DNA of 64,000 nt from Magicicada septendecula (GCA_034769895.1 CM068372.1:239282343-239346342); one strand, 5' to 3'. Shown: positions 10,708 to 23,674, numbered from the stretch's first letter. The notes: generated from the letters alone by a model not told the origin. Made by a program: numbers and translations.

Positions 10708-12360
10708 TCAGGCTATTCCTTTCGCATCCCGCGGTGGTAAAAATTCTCTGATAGCACGGGTTCGCTTGGGGTCTATGCTTACCTTTCCGTTGGCTTTTAC
10801 GATGTGACCTAAAAATGAAAATTGTGTGACAGCAAAATTTACTTTACTGGGGTTTACGGTTAATCCAGCTTTCTCCAACTGTGATAGTACTTCACATAGA
10901 TGTTTAAGATGTTGGTCAATTGATTCGCTGTAGATATCGATGTCATCTAAGTAGTGATACACATATTTAAATTTTATATCATGAAATAATTTTTCTAATA
11001 ATCTGCTACATACAGAACTACCTTGGGATATTCCAAAGGGTACTCTCGTAAATTGGTACAGGTTGAAAGGGACGGCAAATGCGGTTAGACGTTTTGATTC
11101 ATCCGAGAGGGGTATCTGGTGAAATGCCTGGTTTAGATCTATGATGGTAAAAATTTTCGCTTTCGTAAAATAATGAAAAGCACTGTGGATGTCGGGAAGT
11201 GGTATAGACTCGAATTCTATTCGTTTATTTAGTTGCCTGTAGTCCACAACTAGTCTATGTTTGTTGTTACTTTTGGGTACTAAAAACGCGGGTGATGAAT
11301 AAGATGAAGTAGAGGGTTCGATGACTCCTTGTTCTAATAATTTGTTAATTTGGTTCCTCTTTACTTCCATTTTTGGAGGTGATAACTTGTATGGGGCTAA
11401 ACGTATTACTTTATTGTCGCTCAAATTGATTTTGTACTCTATCAGGTCCGTCAGTCCTAACTTTGGAGTGAGGACGTTGGAGAACTGTTCTATTAATGTC
11501 TGCATTTTCCGTCTATCTTTACTTTCTAGATAAGCTAATTCAGACTCGTGATGTTCTAGATGTGTAGAAGTTGTTCCAGTACTTTCTCTGTTATTCGCAT
11601 TATCATCCAAAATATATTTTTGTGATCGATCGAATCCAAAATAAAATTTCTTATCGTGAATATCTAGAATTATTCCTGTTTTACTGATAAAATCAGCTCC
11701 CAATATTAACTCGGGTCCTAACTCGTCGCATACCAACATTGGAAAATACCACGTTAGATTTTTAATTTTTACTTTAAACGTGATGATAAGTTTTATCATT
11801 AAATTTTGTTTATTAGCTGTAGCGCATCTAATATTCACCGATTGACTGCGTTTAACTAAGTTGTGTTTAAATAATTTATTGGCTAGCTGTTGACTAATTA
11901 AACTTCGCGTTGATCCGGAATCAATTAATCCGAGGGTGGATGTAACACCGAGGTCAACTTGTATATACGGTAATTGACACTTACTGAAATCACATTTATT
12001 AATAGCGTTACATTTATCAATGAACTTTCTAACATAGGGGTCTAATTTTCTTTTGTTATTATTATTTTGTTTTAATTTGTTGTCTCTCAGGGGTTTACCT
12101 TTTTTCACGATGCTGCGGAAGACACAGGATTTCGGATCTCCCTGCCTTACATGTTTTTTTTTGATAATGGGTTTTCTGATAGTACTGTTTCCGTTTACAG
12201 TTTCTACTGATGTGTCCAGGTTTCCCGCAGTTATAGCATACATTTTCTTTATGTGGTGTCTCACTGGTTTCCTGTCGAGGTTGAGGTTCCTTGGACTTAC
12301 CATGGTCATGAAGATTGGTTGGTCTACGAAATGGTCGTCTTTCGCGCTGAGTTCTTGCAT
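10708..12360 (-). pseudogene. Ty3/gypsy aspartic protease and reverse transcriptase
   Basis: About 550 residues. Aspartic protease: LIDSGSTRSLIS at about 145-156, with the second hydrophobic hallmark ELILGADF near 217-224. Reverse transcriptase: VIEPSTSSYSSPAFLVPK near 346-363, VVDYRQLN near 371-378, FTIIDLNQAFHQIPL near 404-418 and the catalytic YHYLDD at 468-473. The ORF ends at an in-frame TGA within the RT thumb and overlaps the zinc-knuckle ORF (12095-12553) in another frame, suggesting gag-pol frameshifting or decay. The active-site residues are intact although the polyprotein is broken. Confidence 0.9.
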
Positions 12361-12553
12361 CTGTGACTAGGGCTTGCGTTTCCTTTCTATGTTGTGTAGT
12401 GGATAGCGATGCATGTCTGTTCTGATCCACGTACCATAAATTTGAAGAGTGAATACTACATTGTTCTAGATCTGCGAAAGTGTGGGGCCTATTTATTAGT
12501 GCTAATCGAGAGCGTTCTTCTGGAGGTAAGCCTACTAGAATAGTATCAACCAA
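12095..12553 (-). pseudogene. Ty3/gypsy Gag C-terminal region with zinc knuckle
   Basis: About 152 residues. The first part continues a capsid-like domain (DTILVGLPPEERSRLALI, a conserved gypsy Gag segment); a basic linker follows; then one CCHC zinc knuckle, CYNCGKPGHISRNC, near residues 112-125, and a basic tail. The knuckle binds the element's RNA in the family. Upstream Gag sequence lies in other frames, so the gene is interrupted around 12.55-12.89 kb. The 3' end overlaps the protease-RT frame. Confidence 0.85.
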
Positions 12554-12888
12554 TTGTTTCTCACTCCAGTTGACTTGCAGTAGTTGTGAAGATTCTCTGA
12601 TGTCTGCAATATAGTGGGCCAGTCTTTCATGGGCTCCTTGTACTCGAAGTACGGTATTTCTCTTGATCTCCTCATAAATTCCCGTGGGAATAAAAATGTT
12701 TTATTATGGTAGTATGAAGTTCTATTACTGGAAGAGTCGAGCTTAATGATTCCAGTACACGATCTCGTAATGGTGGTTTACATTTGGGTAGGATTACTTG
12801 CAGGATTTGCCAATCGTTCAGTTGCTGTAAATCTTTTATTTGCAGGAGGTATCTGATGAAATTTAACAGTTTCGTAATACTTAAGCCA

Positions 12889-13651
12889 TCAGTCTAGGGA
12901 ATTTCTGTAATAATTTTTTCTACTGGGTGTGATCTTTCCGTAGAGGTCTACATTAAAATTTACATTTGGTATACATTTCGAAGGATTTGTTGCTGCGTTA
13001 GGCGTCGTAATCGCATATTTACTGGTGCGAGTATGGTGACCACTAGGCTGTGGGGGTTCTGATATCGTAAGGGTATTTAATTCTCTACTAGGTAGCTGTT
13101 CATGAGTCGGTTGTGTCTTTGATACGATGGGTGATTCGTGGTTCATGGTGGAGGGAGGGTGTTCTAAAGTAGGGGATTGAACCGGGGAAATATATAACTT
13201 TTGTAAGGATTGCTCAATTTCTTCCATTCTAGATGAGTCTGACTTTCTTCGCAATTTGTTGATAATTGTGGGCAATTGATGTAATGCCTCATCCACAAAT
13301 TTTTGCACATCGGGAGGGATTACGGTGACGTCGGGCCAGTTCAATAAATTGTTCAACCGGCGGGTTAAATGTTCTATTCGTTGCGTGACGCGCAATATTA
13401 CTGTAGGTGATTTTTTGTCGTGAATGTTTTGAGATAATAACGTCAGTTCCCTATACTTCGCATAACAGGTTTCTCGTTCGCTGTCATAATCGAGTTCACG
13501 TAATCTATCTAACTGCGAGGGTATATCTGATCTACTTTCGCGTAACGTTTTGGGCAATTCAGAGACTTACGTTCACATGAGGTAAACCGCGTAAAATAGC
13601 TTCGTAGCACAGTTCATCTTTTAATAATAGATCGGGGTTAAATAAAGCCAT
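12889..13651 (-). pseudogene. Ty3/gypsy Gag N-terminal region, frameshifted
   Basis: An ATG at 13649-13651 opens MALFNPDLLLKDELCYEA, a start typical of gypsy-family Gag, and reaches a TGA near 13562. The remaining 220 codons (from about 13557) continue in a neighbouring frame with LRESRSDIPSQL, helical charged segments, and a Pro/Ser/Thr-rich linker with a TPNAATNPSK part before the stop at 12889. A single-base shift near 13560 explains the break. A GTAAGT sits exactly at this point, so removal of a short intron is a formal alternative; I think a mutation is more likely. Confidence 0.65.
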
Positions 13652-14235
13652 TTTGTTAAATGTAAGTCACTGTAAATACTTATTCTGCTATTAGTATTAA
13701 ATTCTATACTACTCTTTCTTGCTTACACAAATAAACGATTTTAGTTCACATTTAAAATATACATTGGTAGTGCGCTAAGTAAATCTCAGAGAAAGAGAAA
13801 TCTCACACAGGCGTCAATATACTTTCAACTAAGGGGGAAATTCTTGGTTACTACGCACAGGATGATACACGCTTCTTATAACAATAGAACAATTGAAGAC
13901 GGTTGGATATTGTCTAACTCAACTTTGCGCAGGGTGACTACAACAGTTTTAAACACGCGTGGACAAGAAATTAACCGGTCAGATTTTGTTTACAAACCGA
14001 CACGTTGATGAATGAAATTTTTTTGACAAGTACGTACCTGATTTTGTTTCGTATACATGTGTTGTTAAATTAACATTGTGTACTATATCTAATTCACAAT
14101 TAAAGTTACCTATTTACTATACTATAATAATAATAATTATCATTTTTATTTTAGTTAAAATTTTAGACATATTTTAAAGTACATGAGTGAATAGATCAAC
14201 AGGGTGTCACAATATTACACAATTATTTATTAAAC

Positions 14236-14480
14236 AAAACAGAGTGGCGCATTTTATATGCGTCACGATGCACACAATTATTATATTTTTTTTTTACAAA
14301 TAAGCAGAGTGGCTCATCTTATATGTGTCACTCTGTACACAATTAATTTTTTTTTTACAAAACAGAGTGGCGCATCTTTATGTGTCACGATGCTTGCAAC
14401 TATTTTAACTAACAGCAGAGTGGCGCATTTTATTACGTCTCACCTACATTATAACATCGGGAACCTGTGCATACTTACCT
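14236..14480. repeat. four-copy short tandem repeat with AGAGTGGCGCAT core
   Basis: The core AGAGTGGCGCAT (one copy has AGAGTGGCTCAT) recurs at about 14241, 14308, 14366 and 14415, each followed by a short TATGNGTCAC-type segment and an A/T-rich spacer. Spacing is about 50-67 bp. It lies upstream (in minus sense) of the gag start, possibly in the leader of the gypsy element. Confidence 0.7.
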
Positions 14481-15066
14481 CAGAACACTTGCACGGGCTG
14501 CCATACTCGTAATTAACTTTTAATTACTAATTAAACCAGCTGTAATTATAACTAAAGGAACTTTTACAAGGGGGTCTGATGATTTATTCACTCAATGTTT
14601 TAGTGTAAAGTAACGACATCTCTTTATTAAACCATTACTACAACAGTTCTACATAAATATTCCCACATAAGGTTTTCTAAATAAAAGATTACAATTTATA
14701 AAAGATTTTGTAAATAACGGGGGCCAAAACATATGGATTTATAAGTGCTAGCATTATCCACGGATCCGGGACCTTAAACTTGTTTGTGAGTTAAGCTCAC
14801 TTATTCATATTCTATATTACTATTTTTGGGGGGGGGGGCATTTGAAGAATGGACTTAATCTAAAAATTTTGTATCAGTGAAGCTTTATATATATTGTAAC
14901 AATCAAATCGTGGTCATACCTGTTAAAATGTGTCACACTTGTTTATTTTGTGTATTAGTGTGAATGTAGTGTGTTTGCCTCACACCGGTCGTTACATAAA
15001 TCGATGTCACTACTGGAGTCTGTAGTGTTGTCAATATTACCAGTATAACCTACCTGTTATCATAGG

Positions 15067-15090
15067 GGTTGCGAATCCCGGGTGGCGCCA
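15067..15090 (-). promoter_or_regulatory. primer-binding-site-like sequence
   Basis: On the minus strand, TGGCGCCACCCGGGATTCGC follows an AT-rich sequence ending in ACAATT. It begins with TGG, complementary to a tRNA 3' CCA, and its complement reads like a T-arm plus acceptor stem (GAATCCCGGGTGGCGCCA). This is where the 5' LTR of the minus-strand gypsy element should end. The primer tRNA species is not assigned. Confidence 0.6.
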
Positions 15091-15245
15091 AATTGTTTCT
15101 ATTAAAACAATTAAAATAGTTAACTTCTAAAATGATACGTGTGATTAGCATGAACAGCTGGATCGTTCAAATAGTTCCCGCCGCTATATAAGTTGCCGTT
15201 TCGTCCACTCGTGATGAGCGCTAGTTGCCTGTTGAATAAAACTTG

Positions 15246-15521
15246 CTAACACACATATACTCTACAAAATCCTATGAAATAACAAGATAGTAATACTCGG
15301 TACTGTGTTTTTAATACAAATTTGGTCATCAATAAATATGACAAATGATTTATAAATAATTTGATAACAGATTGCTCCGGCTTATAGCATGAAACACTAA
15401 AATATCTCAGAGTTGGCAAAATTGATTTTAAAACACTTTCGTTTGCCGATACGGCGTCAGTTGCATACAATAAATTACTATGTTTAAAATCTGGAGTTCT
15501 TTGGATCATGAAATAAGACAT
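15246..15521 (-). CDS. unrecognised ORF of 91 codons
   Basis: ATG at 15519-15521. It contains no recognised domain; the second half is hydrophobic and includes a VLLSCYFIGF segment. The position is just behind the putative gypsy 5' LTR. It could be chance coding or part of an exon. I would not rely on it. Confidence 0.15.
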   Translation of the reverse strand: MSYFMIQRTPDFKHSNLLYATDAVSANESVLKSILPTLRYFSVSCYKPEQSVIKLFINHLSYLLMTKFVLKTQYRVLLSCYFIGFCRVYVC

Positions 15522-18431
15522 AAACGTTGGTTACATTAAAAAAGTACACTACCATACCTTATACGTACTTAGGAATTATAATGTGTTTTTACAAATTGTT
15601 CGGTAGTGTCATATTTCTGTTACAAAAATTGTGCTCTCAATCAAGGTTATCTTTTGATTAATAAAATGTTTTTTAGTAAGTAAATTATGCATTAACACCT
15701 TTGAAAGAAAATAATACTTGTTCAATAGTGAGAAATTTTATCAGTTGGAAAATAATTTAAGTAATTTGGGTTTTTGGGATTAAGGAATTTATTCGATACT
15801 TATCAGTTCATATAACGTTGAAGTGTAGTCATCGGGTTAGTGGATATTCTTCAATTTTGGGCTGGGTTTAAACTTCTAACATCTTTTTCAATCTGGTCTT
15901 GGGTTTTTTTCTAATTAATTTATTTAATTTGGTTCCTGGACATCGTTAATTCTTGTAGATCGACATCCTATTCGTCTTTGGTCATCTTGGTTCACTTTCG
16001 AAACTTCTTGTAACTATTTAAATTAAAATTTCAATCATTCCAATTTTGCGTGCCGCTTACCCACGCGTCGTTTTTTCAAGTCTCAATTATTTAACGGAAA
16101 ATAAGCCCTCAACGGCTCATTGTCATAGTAACCTCAATCCTGTGATTGGTTAACTACTCTTTCAAAGACATTGTTAAAATATTTGAATTTTTATTCAAAT
16201 TTATTAAGTATTTTCTTAATGGTTTTATTCCTTTATAATCCCTTTGGGGTAATAAATGATATCACTATTATCTTTATTTCCTTTCAAAGTTTACAATGAT
16301 ACCTCCTAAGGTCATATTCTGTTATACATTAACTTTAGTCCAAATATTTGACATTTGATAAATTACATATCTTTCTTAAATTAAACTATTACAATAACAT
16401 TTCTGTTTTAAAATGATTGACCTATAATTACTGGCCATTTACTGGTCTTAGATTAGTAAGATTTCTTGCGAATAGATACAATTTACTTTTGAGTGTCACT
16501 GATAGTTAAATGTTTTCATAGCCAAGATTAGCCATGATTGGTTTTTGGTGTATTTCTTTTTAAATTACATTTTGAATTCAGCCTGATGGGCTTCGCTTAG
16601 TTATCATATTTGTTTGTGTTTTAACTATTATTCCACATACATTTTCATTACACATCCTTTAAAATATAATAATTAGGTTTATGGACTGTAGGTTCTCTTC
16701 AGCCATATTTCCTTTTTAACATTGAACCAAACTATTCTTTACAAGTCACTAGTTATTATTAGTTCTAATATTGATTTCTTTCTTTTGTTACAATCTAGAG
16801 TGATAAACCTTGTCACTTCTCGTAAAATTATGAAAGTTAATTCCCCTTTCAACATGGGGTGTTTTATTCTTTGTAGTCTTAATTTTAACAACAAAACTTT
16901 ATTCCTATTCTACTATACCATGATAACACAAATTACTTTTGTCTGGGCTTTCTCCCTGAATAACATGCTTATGTATATGCATTAATAGTTATATTAATGT
17001 GTACAATGTCACTCCAATCATTGATTGTTCATCAATGTTTATAAAGTGTTTTCTTATCTATCATTATATTTTAATGCTTAACATACACTTTCACTATTTT
17101 TAGGGTACTTACACTTCACTATGCACTTCACTTTGGTTCACTGTTTGTATTGAGTGTTATTTAATGGGTAATCCCTATACTTTCTCCTATCATTTCTCAC
17201 TATTTCTTTCTAGCATAATATTTATTATTAATAATATGAGGTTAGTGGTTTTTTGTTAAATCTAACCTTTCTGACTGTGTTAGTGTACTTTTTCTACATT
17301 ACTTTACTTTACAATCGTATTGTTTTTAAAATGGGTACATAGGTTAATTCAATTATAACAATAATATTTGTTTTATCAATAAATAATTATTTGAGGTTTA
17401 TTGACCGTATTCTATCCTTGAGTATACTATTTTTCTCCTTTATATGTGTGTTAGTTTCCCCTTGGGTTTAACCTGTCTCCTCTTCATTCTTCCTCTTCTT
17501 CGTAGTCTTCATCTTCATTCGGTTCTCCTCTTCTCTTCTGGTTTAAAATTCTGTTTAATTGTAGGGATCTGTTCTCTTCCTCTGATTCTTCTCTTGTTAG
17601 TTCATAATTGTTTGGTCTATCACATTTTTTCTTGAGTATGTCACGTGGTTCCCTTCTTTATGTTTATGTTGTTGGGTCAATCACTTGGGTTGGGTAATAT
17701 TGTCGTACGTCGTGTCAAAATATTTACATTTTTTAAATATTTTATATGAAGTACTTTTATATTAAGAATTATCTTTTTTATCACTGGTACGGGATTTGGC
17801 TTAATTGTATCGTAACAATATACATCAGCATTACTTGGTACTACAAATATTTTGAATCCTAAGACATACTACATCTTATAAAGTGATTATCATTAGAGTC
17901 TTTATACATTTCTTTAAACTGTCTTTAACCATTCATTTGTTAAAATTTTAATTAATCACGGAGGACAAGTCTCCGTGTCACCTGTGATATCCAGAAGTTC
18001 ACTTGATGTCCGGGTCCTTGGTCCTTGTGGTGTTCGTCAGCGGTTGATCTTTATTGAAGTTAACTTTCCTGTTGGAGTTCCTGAAGTGATTAGTTCATGA
18101 TGAAGTAGCGTTGAGATCCTCAGAAGTCTAGTAGTTAAACATCGTCAGTAGTATAAGTGCCGTAAATGTTCTTGTTTGTTGTAGAATCGCACGTTACATT
18201 ATTGTTTATAAAAGTTCTCACTTTAGGTAGCTCTTACCATATTATTTTAAAACAACATAGACATCTTACAAATTATACAAATGAGATGTCATCCCTTACA
18301 CAGTTATTTATTCCTTTTGGTTTTTAACATTTAAAGTTATTAGCACACTAATTTGCCACTACTTTCCACTACACATTGTTATATCTGTCTTCTAAATAAA
18401 ACATTTTGTCGTTCTCCGGGACATGGTTCAA
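15522..18431. other. stretch without recognised gene
   Basis: T/A-rich on the plus strand with short hydrophobic ORFs only (for example 16722-16985 and 17444-17635). No domain, repeat array or RNA gene was recognised. Confidence 0.4.
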
Positions 18432-18922
18432 GCGCGTGTTTTCTACGCGAGCACTTCATCTCGATTGAATTACTATGTTAGGACGGGTCAGTTAATCGCG
18501 CTGAGTTTACGCATCGCAACAAAATAGTTCCACCTTTATTCTCTATTTAAGGGGTTAAAGTTTGACCTTTTAATTATCCAAATATATTCTTTATTACAGA
18601 ATTTATTATAGTACACTATTGTGGTCTTGTTTATTTATTTATTTAATATCAATTTACAAGGATTATTAGTTTGTTTATGGGTCGGTATTCAAGTTAATTC
18701 CAGTTAGCGCATGTCTATGCAGGGTTAATTAATAAGGGTTTCCCTATCTGTACACTCGCATTCCCTTTTTTGCCATTAAAGCTCTTTATTAAATATTATT
18801 ATGATTTATGATAGTGATAAAAATTAGTTTAAATGTGTGATGTATTAAAATTTAAATTTCTCAGCTTTTAACATTTCCTATTTTATTATTTATTTTATTT
18901 TTTAATTAAAGAAATCTTCACA
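18432..18922. repeat. LTR-like direct repeat, copy 2
   Basis: Near-identical to 7829-8320 and in the same orientation; it starts at GCGCGTGTTTTCTA and ends at TTCACA. The flanks differ completely from those of copy 1 (AACCAGAAAA after it), and no target duplication links the outer flanks of the two copies. It therefore looks like an independent solo-LTR-like copy, not the partner of copy 1. Confidence 0.65.
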
Positions 18923-19912
18923 ACCAGAAAACTTTGGGCCGCCAACACGTTTGTTGAAGTTAACGTGTAAACTTTTATACTCTTCCCATTGCATAACCTT
19001 TAAATAATTTTGTGATCTGACTTCCCTCTACCTCAGAAAATTCCATGAGTTGTTAGACGAGTTTTTTAGCACAAAGTATAGGAAATAGTTACAGGCAAAA
19101 TAACTAAGCCTAACACATGCTATGCTAAACAAACCTCATTTTTATTATATATCAAAACTTTAATTCTCCCTCTCCCTCGCTCTCTCTTTTCTTCACAAAC
19201 TATTCCATACCAAAATTATTTATGTGAAATTACAGGTGAATGATTACAATAAAACTACCAATGAATAATTACTATAAACTACAACTGAATAATTACTTGA
19301 CAAACCAGTACTTGTCTCACTCACTCTCTCTCATACTTCTCACCCCCCTAAATTAGAGATATCATATTACTTTATTTTAACTGATTTATGTTTTTATAAA
19401 TAGGAAAAATGATTCTAGGATTGAAAGTTCGTTGATACTTAACGTGAGATGCTATCTGCGATGTTACCCAATCATTGTAAACTCACTCTTCTTCTTTTAC
19501 ACTCTGAAAACCGGTCCTTAACTGTTTAAATTTTGATACTATCATTCACTGTTCATTATTTGCTGTCACACTGTTGTTTCACATTAATTAAAATACTTTT
19601 TTTTTTGTCGGCCGACCTTACATTTGCTCGAGCACTATTTTTACACAACCACTCGGTTGGGGTGAATCTAGTCGACTGAAGCGTCCAAAATGGCTATCCG
19701 TCTCTCTGCATTCGTATACTTCGTGGTTGACACGAAATTTTCATTATAATTTTTGATTGGTTTATTCTGTTAGTGGAAACGTTTCACATTAACTGTGTGG
19801 TGAACTTTTGGTTGGTGTCTTAAGTATTTTTTCTCATGACCTTCCTTGTCCTCAGCTAAAATTCCAGCCGCGACTGGTACGACCTGGTACTGATTAAGCT
19901 GCAGGGTGTGCA
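18923..19912. other. stretch without recognised gene
   Basis: Mixed composition, with a short CT-rich stretch near 19165-19195. I recognise no gene, repeat or RNA. Confidence 0.4.
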
Positions 19913-20245
19913 TTAATACTCCTTATGTACAGGGTGGTTAACAAACATGGTGTTACCCCATTTAGCCCCATTACAACCGATGTCATTCAAAAATTCTCTG
20001 GTACTACAATGATAGGCCAGTCTAACTAGGAAGTCAATACTTGCTTCAAACTGTTCTCCATAAAAGTTCTGGCTGTCAGGTGACACTTTCCGTAGTAGCT
20101 CTGAGGCAGATACTTGAAAGTAAGAATAAGTGAAACCAATAATATGTGCTTGCGACTTCAAATTGCCGAAGATATGTTGTCCAGTAGTGCTTCCATCAAA
20201 TGTTGAGCCCTTGATATGAATAGTGTAGCATGACAGAATATCCAC
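19913..20245 (-). CDS. possible 3' exon of an unidentified gene
   Basis: A 110-codon open frame with no ATG at its start. Read on the minus strand it is preceded by a pyrimidine/AT stretch ending in ATTAAG at about 20246, a plausible splice acceptor. Composition is balanced and protein-like (GSTFDGSTTGQHIFGN, LLRKVSPDSQNFYGEQFEA, LVRLAYHCSTREFLND), unlike the low-complexity ORFs around it. The stop is a TAA at 19913-19915. I do not recognise the family. It could be the last exon of a host gene whose upstream exons lie in the 20.2-21.2 kb A-rich stretch or beyond, or another transposon gene. Confidence 0.35.
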   Translation of the reverse strand: MDILSCYTIHIKGSTFDGSTTGQHIFGNLKSQAHIIGFTYSYFQVSASELLRKVSPDSQNFYGEQFEASIDFLVRLAYHCSTREFLNDIGCNGAKWGNTMFVNHPVHKEY

Positions 20246-21202
20246 TTAATAATGAATGAAATATGATCATAAATAAATATCAAATAAAATAACTATCAAG
20301 GAAAAATCCAAATGAAAACAAATAAGTATCACAATAAAATACAATCATAACTGGAAGAAATAAAAATAAAGGAAAAACAACTATGCCACAAATATGAGTA
20401 ATGGAAAATAAACCAAAAAACTAAAATAAAGTAAGGAAATACCCAGGTAGGATAGGAGTAAGTAAAGAAAAAACCCAGAACAGACCGACACCCCTAAAAT
20501 TAAGACTGTTTTTCAAGAAACAAGCTAGGATATGAATAAGGAAGTAAATACCCTGAACAAACAGAAATACCTAATAAAAAGGAATGATTTTGAAGAAACA
20601 AGGTAGTAGGATAAGAAGAATACAAGAAATACCCAAGGGAAACCCAGTAAGAAGAAAATAAAAACCCCAAAAGAGATTAAAAGTCACCAGTGAAAGTATA
20701 ACACCCAAAAACAGAAACTAATGTAAAGTAGATGTAAACAAAAGTGTTTAGAGGTATAAGTAAAAGTGCACCTATGAAAGTTATTTTATAATGAATAAAA
20801 ACAAATCTTAAGAATCCTCTATAAATAAAATTCTTGATAATATAAAACTATAAAACTGATTAGTTAGTTATAAGAATGTTATAAGAAATAACAGGGGACC
20901 AGTGCAAGTTATTTTATTATAGTATATAAACTTCAAGAAAGTGTATTAAATGATTAAACTTAGTAAATGTGTACCTTTAAACAACTTTAAAGTTTTTAAT
21001 TTAACTTCATAAATACTATTTGGCAGAATAGTATTATGAAAAGCAAATACAAATGTTTCTAAGAAAGTGCCACTCTTTGTCTAACAACATGCACTAAAAT
21101 GAGAAAGATAAATAGAGAGCAGGTAGTTAATAAGTGAAGTGACAAGGGATACATCCCTAATATAAAATAAAAACAGGTAAGACTGCACAAAAGTATTTTA
21201 CT
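20246..21202. other. A-rich stretch without recognised gene
   Basis: Strikingly A-rich on the plus strand (many AAATAAA and GGAAAAA-type words) with no open frame of note. If the ORF at 19913-20245 is an exon, this would be intron. Confidence 0.4.
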
Positions 21203-21299
21203 TCCATGTTCCTTAAGGAAATGGAAGTATGGTGATGGCAAAAAAAATCGTGTTCGAGATTATTGCAGATTCTGATTGTACTACACTCAAAACATGAAA

Positions 21300-21345
21300 A
21301 AAAGTCATTTTTCGAAAAGTGTGTGTGTGTGTGTGTGTGTCTGCA
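21300..21345. repeat. (GT)n microsatellite
   Basis: A GT run at about 21320-21341 inside the junction between the palindromic start and the first forward monomer. The homologous place at 31455-31470 has a much shorter version. Confidence 0.8.
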
Positions 21346-23674
21346 GATTTTTTTCTATGGCAAACGATAACAGCCGCAAATTCAAACTGAATCAAATCGT
21401 TTTTTGCATACAGCCCTGATTTGTAGAGTACTAACGACCTACTGTTTTTGGTGAAGATCGGTTGAGGGAAAGGGGTAGTTTACCTGCATCGGTTTGTTTT
21501 TTTTTATCAAGGGTAATTTTTTTTTGTTTGGCAAACGATAACAGCCGCAAATTCAAACAGAATCAAAAAATGTTTCGCATACAGCCCTGAATTGTAGAGT
21601 TCTCAAAACCTGTTGTTTTTGGTGAAGATCAGTTAAGGGAAAGGGGTAGTTTACCTGCAACGTTTTATGTTTTAACAAGGGTATTTTATATGGCAAACGA
21701 TAAAAGCCGCAAATTCAAACAGAATCAAATGATTATTTGCATACAGTCCTAAATTATAGAGTTCTCAAGACCTTTTGATTTTGGTGAAGGGGGTTAAGGG
21801 AAAGGGGTAGTTTACCTGCTACGTTTTATGTTACTTCCATGTTCCTTAAGGAAATGGAAGTATGATGATGGCATATATAGGTATGGAGAACCATACATGA
21901 CTTCCATGTTCTAAGATTTATATTTAAAATCATATTCGAAATGAAATATTTCCATAGAAACTACGTCTTTCTACTTATTGCTTCAGCATTAACCACAGTG
22001 CTGTGGTCACTAACGTATACCACCTCACGTTTTCGCACTCGATTTTCACCGATGATGGCAGTCGATGGCACTGCCGAAAAGTCTGGTTTTGCTGAAAACA
22101 TTGGACTACGGCTAAAGAGCCCGGGAAGCAATTTTAACAAAAAACTACTTCTTTGTTGCCGGTAACGTAGTACACATATAAAAAATTCTCCCCTCCACCT
22201 TCAACTATAATTTTCATTTATAGAAAATTACCCCCACCCCGTTCACATAACTTCTTCATTTATAGATATTTCATCTACGTTTCTATAGTGGATTACTATG
22301 AGCTTCTTATAGGGATCCTTTTTTTATAAAAATTAAGTACTTTACTCTTGTTAAATCATAAAATGTTTCAGGTAAACTACCCCTTTCTCTTAACCGATCT
22401 TCTCCAAAATCAACAGACCTTCCGTCCTCTACAATTCAGGGAAGCATGCAAAAAAATATTTGATTCTGTTTGAATGTGCGGCAGTTATCGTTCGTCATGG
22501 AAACATTTCTCTTGTTACAACATAAAATGTTGCAGGTAAACTACCCCTTTCCCTTAACCGATCTTCACCAAAATCAATAGACCTTGAGCTCTCTGCAACT
22601 CGGGGTGCAAAAAATTATTTGATTCTCATTGAATTTTCGGCAGTTATCGTTCGTCATAAAAAAATTACCCTTTTTAAAACATAAAACGTTGCTGATAAAC
22701 TACCCCTTCCCTTAACCGATCTTCAACAAAATCAACAGACCTTGAGTTCTCTTTAGTTCAAAAAGGTATGCAAAAACCTAGTTCATTCTGTTTGAATTTA
22801 CGGCAGTTATCGTTCGTCATATAAAAAATTACCCTTGTTAAAACATAAAATGTTGCTGGTAAACTACGCCTTTCCCTTAACCGATCTTCACCAACACCAA
22901 TACGTATTGAGAACTCTACAATACAGGGCTGTATGCAAAACATCATTTGATTCTGTTTGAATTTGCGGCTGTTATCGTTTACTATAGAAAAAAATTACCC
23001 TTGATAAAAAACCGTTGCAGGTAAACTACCCGTTTCCCTTAACCGATCTTCACCAAAAACGACAGGTCTTAGGTACTCTACAATTCAAGCCTGTATGCAA
23101 ACAATTATTTGATTCTGTTTGAATTTGCGGCTGTTATCGTTTGCCATAGAAAACACCCTTGATGAAACATAAAACGTTGCTGGTAAACTACCCTATTCCA
23201 TTAACCGAGCTTCACCAAAATAATAGGTCTTGAAAACTCTACAGTTCAGGGCTGTATGCAAAACATTAGTTGATTCTCTTTGAATTTACAGCAGTTATCG
23301 TTCGTCATAGAAAAAATACCCTTGTTAAAACATAAAACGTTGCTGGTAAACTACCCCTTTCCCTTAACCGATCTTCAACAAAATCAACAGACCTTGAGTT
23401 CTGTATAATTCAAAAAGGTATGCAGAAGAGTAGTAGATTCTGTTTTAATGTACGGCAGTTATCGTTCGTCAAAAAAAATTAAAAATTGCTTTTGATAAAA
23501 CATAAAATTTTGCTGGTAAACAACCCTATTCCCTTAACCGATCCTCACCAAAACCAACCGGTCTTGAGAACTCTACATTTCAAGGCTGTATGCAAAATAT
23601 TATATGATTTTAAATATTTAGAATTAATATTAGGCAATTACCTGTATTAACTTCCGTCTTGTGACTTCTTTATT

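Larger units (their letters stand above)
8940..15092 (-). mobile_element. degenerate Ty3/gypsy-type LTR retrotransposon
   Basis: On the minus strand the order is a primer-binding-site-like sequence (15067-15090), gag (13651-12095), protease-RT (12360-10708), RNase H (10698-10285), integrase core (9994-9164) and a decayed integrase C-terminal tail to about 8940. This order (RT-RH-INT) is diagnostic of the Ty3/gypsy superfamily. The coding region is broken by stops and frameshifts. I could not find a matching LTR pair at the two ends. The 490-bp repeats at 7.8 and 18.4 kb bracket this element but do not abut its PBS. No env-like ORF is visible. Confidence 0.85.

Noticed and set aside
14236..14425. 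Resemblance of the AGCAGAGTGGCGCA repeat core to the 5' end of eukaryotic initiator tRNA-Met
   Set aside because: Only about 14 bases match, no cloverleaf can be formed from the following A/T-rich sequence, and the copies are tandem with drift. Treated as a simple repeat.
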